A stretch of 58,086 nucleotides of DNA from Clostridiales bacterium UBA3758 (GTDB lineage: Bacteria > Bacillota > Clostridia > Oscillospirales > Oscillospiraceae). How positions within the stretch are numbered: the first letter of the stretch is position 1; every line of letters starts with the position of its first letter. The stretch is from contig DFGE01000008.1 in NCBI GenBank assembly GCA_002371675.1, positions 1-58,086 of the forward strand. The letters run 5' to 3'. Below, one piece after another: positions 31,201-40,067 of the stretch. The notes under the pieces are model-generated. The model did no database searches. It was not told where the DNA came from and saw nothing but the letters and a program-made list of their open reading frames with translations. A program made the position numbers and the translations under genes.

Positions 31201-31241
31201 AAACCCTGCCCGGGAGGCTTTAGCTCCCAGGCAGGGTTTTT
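31201..31241. terminator. bidirectional intrinsic terminator
   Basis: AAACCCTGCC-C-GGGAG pairs with CTCCC-A-GGCAGGGTTT (one C-A mismatch), followed by TTTT. It lies between the convergent NifX-like gene (+) and ligA (-). Confidence 0.88.
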
Positions 31242-31261
31242 GCCTGCATTTCGCTGTGTGT

Positions 31262-33271
31262 TCAGGTTTCTGATGCCTCCGCGCCGCCGAAGCGCGCGAG
31301 GAATTCGTCCTCGGTGAGGATCGGCACGCCGAGCTCCTGCGCTTTGCGGTTCTTGGAGGAAGAGGAGGCGGCGTCGTTGTTCACAAGGAAGCTCGTTTTC
31401 TTCGACACCGAGCCAGCGACCTTGCCGCCCTCGGTCTCCACATAGGCCTTGAAGGCGTCACGGTTGCGGAAGCTGTGCACCTCGCCGGTGATGACGAAGG
31501 TGAGCCCCTCACAGCGCCCCCCTGCGCTCGTCTTCGGCTCGGCAGGAGTGACGCGGATCAGAGTCAGCAGATCTTCGAGCATGGCTTGGTGCGCCTTCTG
31601 AGCAAACCAGCCGAGCAGCGCACCGGAACGCTCCTCACCGATGCCGTCAATGTCCGCAAAGGAGCTGCCTGCCTTCAGTCGCTCGAGCAGCCCCGGCCAG
31701 CCGCAGGCCGCAACGAGGCGCTTTGCCGCATCCACGCCGATCTGCGGGATGCACAGGGCGTTGACAAGCCGCACGGGGTCTGCCGCCGCGCGCGATTTCT
31801 CGACGGCAGCCGTCAGATTGTCGCGGCTCTTTTCTCCGAAGCCCGGCATTTTGGCGATCTCTGCGCCGTGCTCCGGCAGGCGGTAGATATCCGCAAAGGT
31901 CTTGATGAAACCGGCGTCCACAAAGTCGCGTAAGCTCTCGATGGACAGACCGTCGATATCCATGCCGTGCTTGCTCACAAAGCGTTCAAACTTCTTGAGG
32001 TTGCGCGCGGGACAGTCGGGATTCGTGCACTTGAGCATACGCACGCCGTTTTTGCTCACAGCGATCTCTGTGGGGCTCTCGCACACCGGGCAGGCTTCCG
32101 GGATCGTATACGAGCCCTCCTTCTGCCGCACCAGGACGACCTTGGGAATGATTTTATTGGCCTTGATGACGTCGATCACCGTCTTTCGATCTGCGCCGAT
32201 GCCGAGACGGTCGAGCTCGTCGATGTTCGCCAGAGACGCGCGCGAGACCGTCGTGCCCTCGAGCTGTACCGGGTCGAACACCGCGACGGGGGTGATGACC
32301 GTACTGCCACAGCTCCACTCGATGTGATCGAGCGTGGTAGTGGCGGCAGTATCCTGCCATTTGAAGGCATAGCCGGCACGGGTCGCGTGGTGCCCGGTGA
32401 CGCTGCCGCCCTCGGCATAGACCGTGTCGTCATAGGCGATGACGAGTCCGTCCACCGGGATGAGCATCTCGCCGCGCTCGACCTTCTCCGTCCAGCGCTG
32501 CACGACCTCTGGCAGATGCGATGCGTCTGTGGCCTCGCGCTCGACAACCGTGAAGCCCATTTCCTGCAGCCAGTCCATGCGCGCGCCCCAGGAGACCAGC
32601 TCCTCGTCGAGATGGACGAGGGTGAAGGCGTTGAAGCAGACATGGCGCGCCTTTACGTCGTCGAGGTGCTTGGCGTCGAGCGCCAGGGTACCGGAGGCGA
32701 GGTTGCGGGGATTGGCGAAGCGCTCTTCTTCGTCCTCGATGGCGGCGTTGAGCTTTTCAAACTCCGGGTAGGAGATCGTCGCCTCACCGCGCACCACCAG
32801 GTGCCCGGGGTAGGGGATCGTCAGCGGGAAGCCGTTCAGCGCTTCCTTCATGTAGGTGATGTTGGTGCCGACGCTGCCATCGCCGCGGGTGAGGATCTTC
32901 GTGAGGCTGCCGCCGTCGTAAGTGAGCACGAGGGTCAGCCCGTCGAGCTTCCAGCTCAGCCAGATCGGCCTGTCGCCCGCCCAGCTCTGCAGATCGGCAA
33001 CGGCCTTGGTCTTCGCCAGAGAGAGCGCCGCGTATTCGTGCGGCTCCTTTACGCCGTCCGCGTTCTCCGCCTCGGCAGTGCTCACGTTCTGGGTCGGGCT
33101 GTCTTCGAGAACGACGCCGCTCTCAGCCTCGAGGCGGGAAAGCTCGTCGAACTTCTGATCCCATTCGTAGTTGGTCATGATCTCGTCGCGTCCGCCGTAA
33201 TAGGCCTCGGAGGCGGCATTGAGCTCGTCGATGAGCCTGCGCATCCGTTCGCGGATTTCGATCTCGTCCAT
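31262..33271 (-). CDS. ligA: NAD-dependent DNA ligase LigA, variant form
   Basis: A 669-aa ligase. Domains in order: Ia/adenylation with nucleophile Lys108 in SWKLDG (usually PKIDG), 'RGDGSVGTNIT', OB fold, four-Cys zinc finger (CPVC...CTNPDC), helix-hairpin-helix repeats and a C-terminal BRCT domain (from about 585). It seals nicks using NAD+. The active-site context is divergent, so it may be an accessory ligase; no second ligA is in view to compare. Start ATG 33271 is preceded by GGGGAG; the frame opens earlier through the leader. Confidence 0.92.
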   Translation of the reverse strand: MDEIEIRERMRRLIDELNAASEAYYGGRDEIMTNYEWDQKFDELSRLEAESGVVLEDSPTQNVSTAEAENADGVKEPHEYAALSLAKTKAVADLQSWAGDRPIWLSWKLDGLTLVLTYDGGSLTKILTRGDGSVGTNITYMKEALNGFPLTIPYPGHLVVRGEATISYPEFEKLNAAIEDEEERFANPRNLASGTLALDAKHLDDVKARHVCFNAFTLVHLDEELVSWGARMDWLQEMGFTVVEREATDASHLPEVVQRWTEKVERGEMLIPVDGLVIAYDDTVYAEGGSVTGHHATRAGYAFKWQDTAATTTLDHIEWSCGSTVITPVAVFDPVQLEGTTVSRASLANIDELDRLGIGADRKTVIDVIKANKIIPKVVLVRQKEGSYTIPEACPVCESPTEIAVSKNGVRMLKCTNPDCPARNLKKFERFVSKHGMDIDGLSIESLRDFVDAGFIKTFADIYRLPEHGAEIAKMPGFGEKSRDNLTAAVEKSRAAADPVRLVNALCIPQIGVDAAKRLVAACGWPGLLERLKAGSSFADIDGIGEERSGALLGWFAQKAHQAMLEDLLTLIRVTPAEPKTSAGGRCEGLTFVITGEVHSFRNRDAFKAYVETEGGKVAGSVSKKTSFLVNNDAASSSSKNRKAQELGVPILTEDEFLARFGGAEASET

Positions 33272-33293
33272 AATGATCTCCCCTCTGCAGGTC

Positions 33294-33323
33294 GGGACGG
33301 CTGCGAAAAAGCGCAGCTGTCCC
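33294..33323 (-). other. hairpin in the ligA 5' leader
   Basis: On the minus strand GGGAC-A-GCTGCG pairs with CGCAGC-C-GTCCC around CTTTTT. It sits between the promoter and the ribosome site. Confidence 0.45.
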
Positions 33324-33338
33324 ATCTTTTCCTTTTTT

Positions 33339-33367
33339 ATTTTAACATAATTTGCCCGACAATACAA
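33339..33367 (-). promoter_or_regulatory. promoter of ligA
   Basis: On the minus strand TTGTAT (33367-33362), 17 bp, TAAAAT (33344-33339). Confidence 0.5.
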
Positions 33368-33378
33368 CGCGGGCACAG

Positions 33379-33414
33379 AAAAAACACGCGTCACGATTTG
33401 TGACGCGTGTTTTT
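33379..33414 (-). terminator. terminator of the CDF transporter gene
   Basis: A stem of at least 14 bp, AAAACACGCGTCAC (33381-33394) with GTGACGCGTGTTTT (33400-33413). On the minus strand the hairpin is followed by a T-run. Confidence 0.88.
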
Positions 33415-33433
33415 GGAGGAAAACAGGGTGGAC

Positions 33434-34615
33434 TCACTCGCTCTCGCTGAAATCCGTGTCCAGGGCAATCTGAATCGCATAGTCCGGATAGAGCTCCTGC
33501 ACCTCCCGGCAGATCTGCGCATAGATCTCGCGCCGATCCGGCGCATCGAAGCTTACCACGCAGTCGAAGCGGAGGGTTTTCTTTTCCTCGTTGACATAGA
33601 AGCCGTGCATCTGCAGGACGTGCTCCTTCGAGAGCACGAGCTCTCGAATCGCGTCGCGCATTTCAGCAGCGTGGTCGTGGCGGGTATTCACCGAGTAGAC
33701 GCCGACGGCTGTGAGGATCACGTTGTGCTCCTTGATCACCGCGATCGTGATGGAGCGGATCAGCTCGTCAAGCTCGGAGGCGGACATGGTGTCCGGCACC
33801 TCGATGTGCACCGAGCCGTTGTAGGCGTCGGGCCCGTAGTTGTTGAGCACGAGGTCGTAAGCGCCGCTGACCTCCGGAAAGGAGCGGACTGTCTCCAGAA
33901 TGCCGCGGCTGAGCTCCGCATCGGCGCGTTCACCGAGGATGCTTGAGAGCGTATCGCGCAGCATTTCCACGCCAGATTTGATGATGACGAGGGAGATGAT
34001 CGCGCCGAGCCAGGCCTCGAGAGAGAGTCCGGACAGCAGATAAACGACCGCGGCGAAGAGCGTGGAGGCGGAGATGATCGCGTCGAGCCGCGCATCCTCA
34101 CCGGAGTTGACAAGCGAATCGGATTTGACTTTCTCTCCCACACTCTTGACATAGCGTCCGAGGAAGACCTTTACCAGCACGCCGACAGCCACGATGATGA
34201 GCGCGGCGGGGCTGTAATCGGGCGTATCCGGCGTGATGATTTTCTTGACGGACTCGACGAAGGAGGTAATGCCCGCATAGAGCACGATCAGGGAAATGAT
34301 CATTGCCGTGAGATACTCGATGCGCCCATAGCCGAAGGGGTGCTTTTTGTCCGGCTCGCGCCCGGCGAGCTTCGTGCCCACAATGGTGATGAGGGACGAG
34401 GCTGCGTCGGAGAGATTGTTGACTGCGTCGAGCACGATGGCGATCGAATGGCTGAGCAGGCCGACGCCCGCCTTGAAGGCTGCCAGAAAAACGTTGGCCA
34501 GGATGCCGATGACGCTGGTGCGGACGATGACCTTGTCACGCCGGGTGGAACCATCCAGCGCAGGCTCGTTTTCGCCGCCGAGTATGTTGTTCTTGATATC
34601 CTTTATGCTGCCCAT
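33434..34615 (-). CDS. cation diffusion facilitator (CDF) metal transporter
   Basis: A 393-aa protein. Six transmembrane helices occupy residues 30-215. The metal-site pair is seen as 'DAVNNLSDAASS' in helix 2 and 'EDARLDAIIS' in helix 5, where D-x3-D replaces the common H-x3-D. A conserved 'DKKHPFGYGRIEYL' loop follows helix 2. The cytosolic C-terminal ferredoxin-like domain (with 'HIEVPD') is followed by an extra 100 residues with a second such fold. It probably exports Mn, Fe or Zn. Start ATG 34615 has GGAGG eight bases upstream. Confidence 0.9.
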   Translation of the reverse strand: MGSIKDIKNNILGGENEPALDGSTRRDKVIVRTSVIGILANVFLAAFKAGVGLLSHSIAIVLDAVNNLSDAASSLITIVGTKLAGREPDKKHPFGYGRIEYLTAMIISLIVLYAGITSFVESVKKIITPDTPDYSPAALIIVAVGVLVKVFLGRYVKSVGEKVKSDSLVNSGEDARLDAIISASTLFAAVVYLLSGLSLEAWLGAIISLVIIKSGVEMLRDTLSSILGERADAELSRGILETVRSFPEVSGAYDLVLNNYGPDAYNGSVHIEVPDTMSASELDELIRSITIAVIKEHNVILTAVGVYSVNTRHDHAAEMRDAIRELVLSKEHVLQMHGFYVNEEKKTLRFDCVVSFDAPDRREIYAQICREVQELYPDYAIQIALDTDFSESE

Positions 34616-34661
34616 GAAAACGCCTCCGGTCAAGCTGCTGAATATATATAATATAAAAGAG

Positions 34662-34689
34662 AGTATACACGATTTTATTGCGAATGCAA
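34662..34689 (-). promoter_or_regulatory. promoter of the CDF gene
   Basis: On the minus strand TTGCAT (34689-34684), 16 bp, TATACT (34667-34662). Confidence 0.6.
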
Positions 34690-34756
34690 GGTCTTTGCTC
34701 GTTCGGACGAAGATGAAAAAAAGCGGGGAAAAGAGGTTTCCCGCCGGCGCAATGTG

Positions 34757-34765
34757 TGCTATACT
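34757..34765 (+). promoter_or_regulatory. extended -10 promoter of xfp
   Basis: TGC-TATACT; the -35 region (TTTCCC at 34737-34742) is poor, as expected for an extended -10 element. Confidence 0.55.
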
Positions 34766-34801
34766 ATAGCTGTCATACCAATCAAAAAAGGAGGTCCTGC
34801 C

Positions 34802-37180
34802 ATGTCAAAGCTCACCCGCACGCCCGCGACCGCGTCGGAGCTGCGCGTCATGGATAAATACTGGCGCGCATCCAACTATCTCACGGCCTGCCAACTCTAT
34901 CTGTTGGACAACCCCCTGCTCGAAAAGCCTCTCTCCGCAGAGCATATCAAGAAGAAAATCGTCGGCCACTGGGGCACCTGCCCCGGACAGAATTTCATCT
35001 ATACCCATCTCAACCGCGTCATCAAGGAATTTGACCTCGACATGATCTACATCTCCGGCCCCGGCCACGGCGGCAACGCCATGGTGGCGCAGGACTGGCT
35101 GGACGGCAGCTATCAGGAGGTCTATCCCGATATCTCCCAGGACCGCGAGGGCATGCAGCGCCTCTTCAAGCGCTTTTCCTTCCCTGGCGGCATTCCGTCC
35201 CATGTCGCGCCGGAGACGCCGGGTTCCATCAACGAGGGCGGCGAGCTCGGCTATTCCCTGGCACATGCCTTCGGCGCCGTCACCGATAACCCCGACCTGA
35301 TCGCCGCCACCGTCGTGGGCGACGGCGAGGCCGAGACCGGCCCGCTCGCCACATCCTGGCAGCTCAACAAATTCATCTCTCCCGCTACCGACGGCGCAGT
35401 ACTGCCGATCCTGCACCTCAACGGCTACAAGATCGCCAACCCCACCGTCTTCGCCCGCATTCCGCATGACGAGCTGGAGAACTTCTTCCTCGGCTGCGGC
35501 TGGCAGCCATACTTCGTCGAGGGCAGCGACCCCGAGGAAATGCACCGCAAGATGGCCGACACGCTCGACGCCTGCATTGAGAGCATCCTGCTCTTCCAGC
35601 GCGCCGCGCGCGAGGACGGTGTGACCGCCCGCCCGCGCTGGCCGATGATCGTCCTGCGCACGCCAAAGGGCTGGACGGGGCCGGACTATGTTGACGGCGC
35701 GAAGGTAGAGGATTACTGGCGGGCGCATCAGGTGCCGATCCAGCCGGACTCCGAGGAGCATATCCGCCAGATCGAGAGCTGGCTGAAGAGCTACAGGCCG
35801 GAGGAACTCTTCGATCAGAACGGCGAGCCAGTCGAGGAGCTGCGCGAGCTGCCCCCGAAGGGAAGACGCCGCATGGGCGCCAATCCTCACGCCAATGGCG
35901 GCCAGCTTCTGCGCGATCTCAGAATGCCGGACTTCCGGGACTACGGCGTAGACGTGCCCTTCCCAGGCAGCGTCGAGGCGCAGGACATGAGCGAGCTCGG
36001 CAAGTTTGTGCGCGATATCTATAAGCTCAATGAGGACGCACGCAACTTCCGCTCCTTCGGCCCGGACGAGACCAATTCCAACCGCCTCGGTGCAGTGTTT
36101 GAGGTAACCGACCGCGCCTGGAACGGCAGCCTCCTCCCGGAAGACGACCACCTCGACAAGAGCGGCCGCGTCATGGACTCCATGCTGTCCGAGCACGTCT
36201 GCCAGGGCATGCTCGAGGGCTACCTGCTCACCGGCCGCCACGGCTTCTTCAACAGTTACGAGGCCTTCATCCGCATCGTCGATTCCATGTTCTCCCAGCA
36301 CGCCAAATGGCTCAAGGTCTGCAACCAGCTGCCCTGGCGTGCCAAGATCGCCTCGCTCAACTATGTGCTGGCCTCCAACGTCTGGCAGCAGGACCACAAC
36401 GGCTTCACGCACCAGGACCCCGGCTTCCTCGATCACATGGTGAACAAGAAGGCCGACGTCGTGCGCATCTATCTGCCGCCCGACGCCAACTGCCTGCTCA
36501 GCTGCTTCGACCACTGCATCCGCAGCCGCAACTATGTCAACGCCATCGTCGCCTCCAAGCATCCGCGTCCCCAGTGGCTCACCATGGAGCAGGCCGTCAA
36601 GCACTGCACGCAGGGCATCGGCATCTGGCAGTGGGCGAGTACGGATGAGGGCGCGGAGCCGGACATCGTCATGGCCTGCTGCGGCGACACGCCGACGCTG
36701 GAGACCCTCGCCGCCGTCACTATCCTGCGCGACGCCTTCCCCGAGCTGAAAATCCGTGTCGTGAACGTGGTCGACCTGATGCGCCTGCAGTCCGACACGC
36801 AGCATCCCCACGGCATGAGCCAGCAGGAGTACGACATGCTCTTCACGAAGGATAAGCCCATCCTCTTTGCCTACCACGGCTACCCGAGCCTCATCCATGA
36901 GCTGACCTACAAGCGCGCCAACAAGAATCTGCATGTGCGCGGCTATGTGGAGGAGGGCACGATCACGACGCCCTTTGATATGCGTGTCATGAACAAGATC
37001 GACCGCTTCAACCTTGTCATGGCGGCGGTCTATAACCTGCCCCAGCTCGGCAACCGCGGCGCTTACCTCGTCCAACAGATGCAGGACAAGCTTGTTGAGC
37101 ACAAGCAGTATATCGCCGAGTACGGCGCGGATCTGCCCGAGGTAGCGGCCTGGAAATGGACCGCACCGAAGGAGAGATAG
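34802..37180 (+). CDS. xfp: xylulose-5-phosphate/fructose-6-phosphate phosphoketolase
   Basis: A 792-aa thiamine-diphosphate enzyme of full family length. Hallmarks are 'YISGPGHGGNAMVAQ', 'SINEGGELGYSLAHAFGA' (split by normal spacing), TPP motif 'VVGDGEAETGPLATSW' and 'GRHGFFNSYEAF'. It cleaves sugar phosphates to acetyl phosphate and erythrose-4-P or glyceraldehyde-3-P, yielding ATP through acetate kinase (not in window). Start ATG 34802 follows AAAGGAGG. The gene stands alone with its own promoter and terminator. Confidence 0.96.
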   Translation: MSKLTRTPATASELRVMDKYWRASNYLTACQLYLLDNPLLEKPLSAEHIKKKIVGHWGTCPGQNFIYTHLNRVIKEFDLDMIYISGPGHGGNAMVAQDWLDGSYQEVYPDISQDREGMQRLFKRFSFPGGIPSHVAPETPGSINEGGELGYSLAHAFGAVTDNPDLIAATVVGDGEAETGPLATSWQLNKFISPATDGAVLPILHLNGYKIANPTVFARIPHDELENFFLGCGWQPYFVEGSDPEEMHRKMADTLDACIESILLFQRAAREDGVTARPRWPMIVLRTPKGWTGPDYVDGAKVEDYWRAHQVPIQPDSEEHIRQIESWLKSYRPEELFDQNGEPVEELRELPPKGRRRMGANPHANGGQLLRDLRMPDFRDYGVDVPFPGSVEAQDMSELGKFVRDIYKLNEDARNFRSFGPDETNSNRLGAVFEVTDRAWNGSLLPEDDHLDKSGRVMDSMLSEHVCQGMLEGYLLTGRHGFFNSYEAFIRIVDSMFSQHAKWLKVCNQLPWRAKIASLNYVLASNVWQQDHNGFTHQDPGFLDHMVNKKADVVRIYLPPDANCLLSCFDHCIRSRNYVNAIVASKHPRPQWLTMEQAVKHCTQGIGIWQWASTDEGAEPDIVMACCGDTPTLETLAAVTILRDAFPELKIRVVNVVDLMRLQSDTQHPHGMSQQEYDMLFTKDKPILFAYHGYPSLIHELTYKRANKNLHVRGYVEEGTITTPFDMRVMNKIDRFNLVMAAVYNLPQLGNRGAYLVQQMQDKLVEHKQYIAEYGADLPEVAAWKWTAPKER

Positions 37181-37212
37181 ACGAACAGAGCCCGGCAACA
37201 GCAATTCATACA

Positions 37213-37254
37213 GCAAAAGCAAGGCGGAACCCTCCGGTTCCGCCTTGCTTTTGC
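37213..37254 (+). terminator. intrinsic terminator of xfp
   Basis: A perfect 19-bp stem (37213-37231 with 37236-37254), loop CTCC, with GCTTTTGC at its end. Confidence 0.85.
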
Positions 37255-37270
37255 GTCTGTGAACTGCAGT

Positions 37271-37436
37271 TATACTGAAACCTGATAAGAGAGTTCAAAA
37301 GATTTTCGAGTGGAATTTGCGCCAGACGAGGCGGAGACCGCAGCAAATAATGGAGATATATTTGCAAGGGCTCCAACGCTGTATGGCACAAATTCCGCCG
37401 AAAAGAATTGAACTTTTCTATCAGATTTCAGTATTA
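37271..37436. repeat. imperfect inverted-repeat element, MITE-like
   Basis: About 53 bases at 37271-37324 match the reverse complement of 37384-37436 at roughly three of four positions, including the end sequence ATACTGAAA..CTGATA and the inner GGAATTTG.GCCA. The central 60 bases contain a smaller GCAAATA/TATTTGC hairpin. TA dinucleotides lie at both ends. The right end forms the galE stop codon region. It looks like a relic miniature transposon or a large palindromic unit; it may also end galE transcription. Confidence 0.6.
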
Positions 37437-38453
37437 TTCTTCGCCGTAGCCCATGGGGTTCTTGCTCTGCCAGGCCCAGGTGTCGCGGCACATATCGTCG
37501 AGCGTGTACTGCGCCTTCCAGCCGAGCAGCTCGGCGGATTTGTCGGGGCTGGAGTACACGGTGGCGAGGTCGCCGGGGCGGCGCGCGACGATCTCGTAAG
37601 GGATCTTCACGCCGGTCACGCGCTCAAAGGCCTTCACCATGTCGAGCACGGAGTAGCCCGTGCCGGTGCCGAGATTGAAGACGTTCTCGCCGCGGTGCTC
37701 CTTCATGTACTTGATGGCGGCCACATGCCCGCGCGCGAGGTCTACGACGTGGATGTAATCGCGCACGCCCGTGCCGTCGGGGGTGTCATAGTCGTCGCCG
37801 AAGACGTTCAGATGGTCGCGGCGGCCGACCGCAACCTGGGCGATAAAGGGCATGAGGTTGTTGGGGATGCCCCGGGGATCCTCGCCGATGAGGCCGGAGG
37901 AGTGGGCGCCGATGGGGTTGAAGTAGCGCAGGAGGGAGACGGAGAAATCGTCCACAGCCTTCGCGGTGTCGCGCAGGATCTGCTCGGACATGTACTTCGT
38001 CCAGCCGTAGGGATTGGTGCAGTTGCCGGTCTTCGAGCTCTCGCGCAGCGGCACCTCGTTGTCCCCGGAATAGACCGTCGCGGAGGAGGAAAACACGATG
38101 TCGTGCACGCCGTGATCCTTCATGGCACGGCAGAGCTGGATGGTGGAGTTGAGGTTATTGTCGTAGTATTCGAGCGGCATGGCCACGGACTCGCCCACGG
38201 CCTTGAGCCCCGCGAAGTGGATGGCGCAGTCGATGTTGTGCTTTTCAAAGATCCTGTCGAGAGCGGCGCGGTTGCGCACGTCCTCCTGGTAGAAGGCGAC
38301 GCGCTTGCCGGTGATCTGCTCGACGCGCTCCACGGCCTTCGCGCTGGAATTGACAAGGTTGTCGATGATGACGACGTCCATGCCCTGGTTGAGAAGCTCC
38401 ACACAGGTGTGGCTTCCGATGTAGCCGGCACCGCCGGTGACGAGAACATTCAT
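37434..38453 (-). CDS. galE: UDP-glucose 4-epimerase
   Basis: A 339-aa extended SDR. NAD motif GGAGYIGSH at the start, 'HFAGLKAVGESV', catalytic Ser in 'VFSSSATVYSG', and YGWTK. It interconverts UDP-glucose and UDP-galactose. Full length. The stop codon is inside the end of the inverted-repeat element, so the last few residues (GYGEE) may reflect that insertion. It is downstream of a sugar-nucleotide pyrophosphorylase by 22 bp, forming a UDP-sugar pair. GGAGG precedes the start. Confidence 0.95.
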   Translation of the reverse strand: MNVLVTGGAGYIGSHTCVELLNQGMDVVIIDNLVNSSAKAVERVEQITGKRVAFYQEDVRNRAALDRIFEKHNIDCAIHFAGLKAVGESVAMPLEYYDNNLNSTIQLCRAMKDHGVHDIVFSSSATVYSGDNEVPLRESSKTGNCTNPYGWTKYMSEQILRDTAKAVDDFSVSLLRYFNPIGAHSSGLIGEDPRGIPNNLMPFIAQVAVGRRDHLNVFGDDYDTPDGTGVRDYIHVVDLARGHVAAIKYMKEHRGENVFNLGTGTGYSVLDMVKAFERVTGVKIPYEIVARRPGDLATVYSSPDKSAELLGWKAQYTLDDMCRDTWAWQSKNPMGYGEE

Positions 38454-38475
38454 TGCTTGTATCCTCCTGTTTTGT

Positions 38476-39387
38476 TTAGTCTAGCATGGTTTTGGGGTAA
38501 GCGCCGCTTTCGCGCAGCTTTGCGATGGCCTCACGCACGCTCTGCAGATCGTCGTGGTAGGTGATGCCGTACCAGGTCTCGCGGCAGGGAAGCACCCGCA
38601 CGCTGCCCTCACCCTCGTGGATGAGGGCGTTTGCCACGAAGGGCAGGAAATACTCTGCCTTCTCGGGGCTCTTCGGCAGGTTTTCGTCGAGCCAGGCGGG
38701 GAAGCGCTTTTCCAGCTCGTCCATCATGTCCGCCTGGAAGCCCCAGAAGTTCATGGACACCGGGCTGCTGCCGTCAAGCGGGATCCAGCTCTCGCCGCCG
38801 TCCTCGCTGTAGGCGGCGTCGCTGCCGCGCTTTGCAATTTTTACGCGCTCGGTCACGCCGGAGAGGAAGCCGTCGGTTACTTCGCATACGCCACGGGCGA
38901 CGGTGCCGTACTCGGTGACGGTGTTGCGCAGCTCGTAGGCCACCATGGCGTGCTCGCCGGGAGCGTGCTCTGCGGCAAGGTAACTGTAGATGGTCTCATA
39001 AGCGCCGCGGCCGTAAAAATCATCGGCGTTGATGACGACGAAGGGCTCGCTGATCTCATGCTTCGCGCAGAGCACGGCGTGGGCAGTGCCCCAGGGCTTG
39101 ACGCGGCATTCCGGCAAAGAATAGCCCTCCGGGAGCATGTCGGTCTGCTGGAAGACATAGCGCACGTCGAAGTATTTCTCCATGCGGTGGCCGATGAAGG
39201 CCTTGAAATCCGCTTCAATCTCATGCTTGATGACGAAGACGACCTTGCGGAAGCCCGCGCGGTAGGCGTCAAAGAGAGAGAAGTCAATGATAGCGTGGCC
39301 GAAATCGTCCACGGCGGTGATCTGCTTGAGTCCGCCAAAACGGCTGCCCATGCCGGCGGCCAGGATCACGAGAGCAGGTTGGTTCAT
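38476..39387 (-). CDS. sugar-phosphate nucleotidyltransferase (UTP-glucose-1-phosphate uridylyltransferase-like)
   Basis: A 303-aa protein. The N-terminal 'LAAGMGSRFGGLKQ' is the nucleotide-binding motif of NTP_transferase enzymes, and 'VINADDFYGRGAY' holds the catalytic metal-binding Asp. The central insertion and 'PVSMNFWGFQ' match a bacterial group annotated as nucleotidyltransferases acting with GalE. It likely makes UDP-glucose (or a related NDP-sugar) from sugar-1-phosphate for GalE. The exact nucleotide and sugar are inferred from the neighbour only. Confidence 0.85.
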   Translation of the reverse strand: MNQPALVILAAGMGSRFGGLKQITAVDDFGHAIIDFSLFDAYRAGFRKVVFVIKHEIEADFKAFIGHRMEKYFDVRYVFQQTDMLPEGYSLPECRVKPWGTAHAVLCAKHEISEPFVVINADDFYGRGAYETIYSYLAAEHAPGEHAMVAYELRNTVTEYGTVARGVCEVTDGFLSGVTERVKIAKRGSDAAYSEDGGESWIPLDGSSPVSMNFWGFQADMMDELEKRFPAWLDENLPKSPEKAEYFLPFVANALIHEGEGSVRVLPCRETWYGITYHDDLQSVREAIAKLRESGAYPKTMLD

Positions 39388-39454
39388 GATGACATACGAC
39401 CTTTATATAAGATTTGAGTATTCTGATTTGCAGTCCCCGCGAAGGGGAGAGGGT

Positions 39455-40066
39455 TCAGCGCTTCATAGCCTCGCGGCAATAGTAATTGAACATCCGTTCA
39501 CGCTCGAGCGTGGAGGGGTCCATGTGGCCGGGATATACTTCATAGTCGCCCTCGAGGGAGCAGAGCCTGCGCAGCGAGCGGAGCATCTCCTCCATATCGC
39601 CTCCGGGCAGATCGACGCGGCCGCAGCTTCCCTTGAAGAGCGTGTCGCCGGTGAAGAGAGCGTCCTCGCAGCGGAAGCTCATCCCGCCGGGCGTGTGGCC
39701 GGGCGTGGCGATCACGACAAAGTGCAGACCGTCTGTATCGATGCTCGCACCGTCGAGCAGCTCGCGTCCGTTCTCGGGCAGCGTGTAGGGGAAATGGGGC
39801 TCGCAGCGCGTGCGATAGTCGTCGAGCCTGCTCATATAGACCGGCGCGCCGGTCTCCTCCGCCACGGCGTCCACCGCGCCCACGTGGTCGTAATGCCCGT
39901 GCGTGAGCAGGATGGCCTTGCATTGCAGGCGGTTGTCTTCGATATAGTCCAGAATGGTGTTCGACTCGTCGCCCGGATCGATCACAACGCAGGAGAGCGT
40001 GTTCTCATCGGTCACGATGTAGCAGTTGGTCTCCAGCTGCCCGACCGGAAGGGTTTTGATCAGCAT
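39455..40066 (-). CDS. MBL-fold hydrolase, glyoxalase II-like
   Basis: A 203-aa metallo-beta-lactamase-fold protein with metal motif THGHYDH, later His in 'ATPGHTPGG', Asp in 'LFTGDTLF' and His in 'VYPGHMDPST'. The pattern is that of the YcbL/hydroxyacylglutathione hydrolase-like group of small MBL proteins. The substrate is unknown. It follows dtd with a one-base gap, the last gene of recJ-rel-dtd-MBL. Confidence 0.88.
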   Translation of the reverse strand: MLIKTLPVGQLETNCYIVTDENTLSCVVIDPGDESNTILDYIEDNRLQCKAILLTHGHYDHVGAVDAVAEETGAPVYMSRLDDYRTRCEPHFPYTLPENGRELLDGASIDTDGLHFVVIATPGHTPGGMSFRCEDALFTGDTLFKGSCGRVDLPGGDMEEMLRSLRRLCSLEGDYEVYPGHMDPSTLERERMFNYYCREAMKR

Positions 40067-40067
40067 G

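Noticed and set aside
34805..37222. Long open frame antisense to xfp (about 800 codons)
   Set aside because: It mirrors a strongly conserved phosphoketolase gene. GC-rich codon use leaves the opposite frame open; there is no ribosome site and the translation is low-complexity Val/Ala/Gly/Asp.
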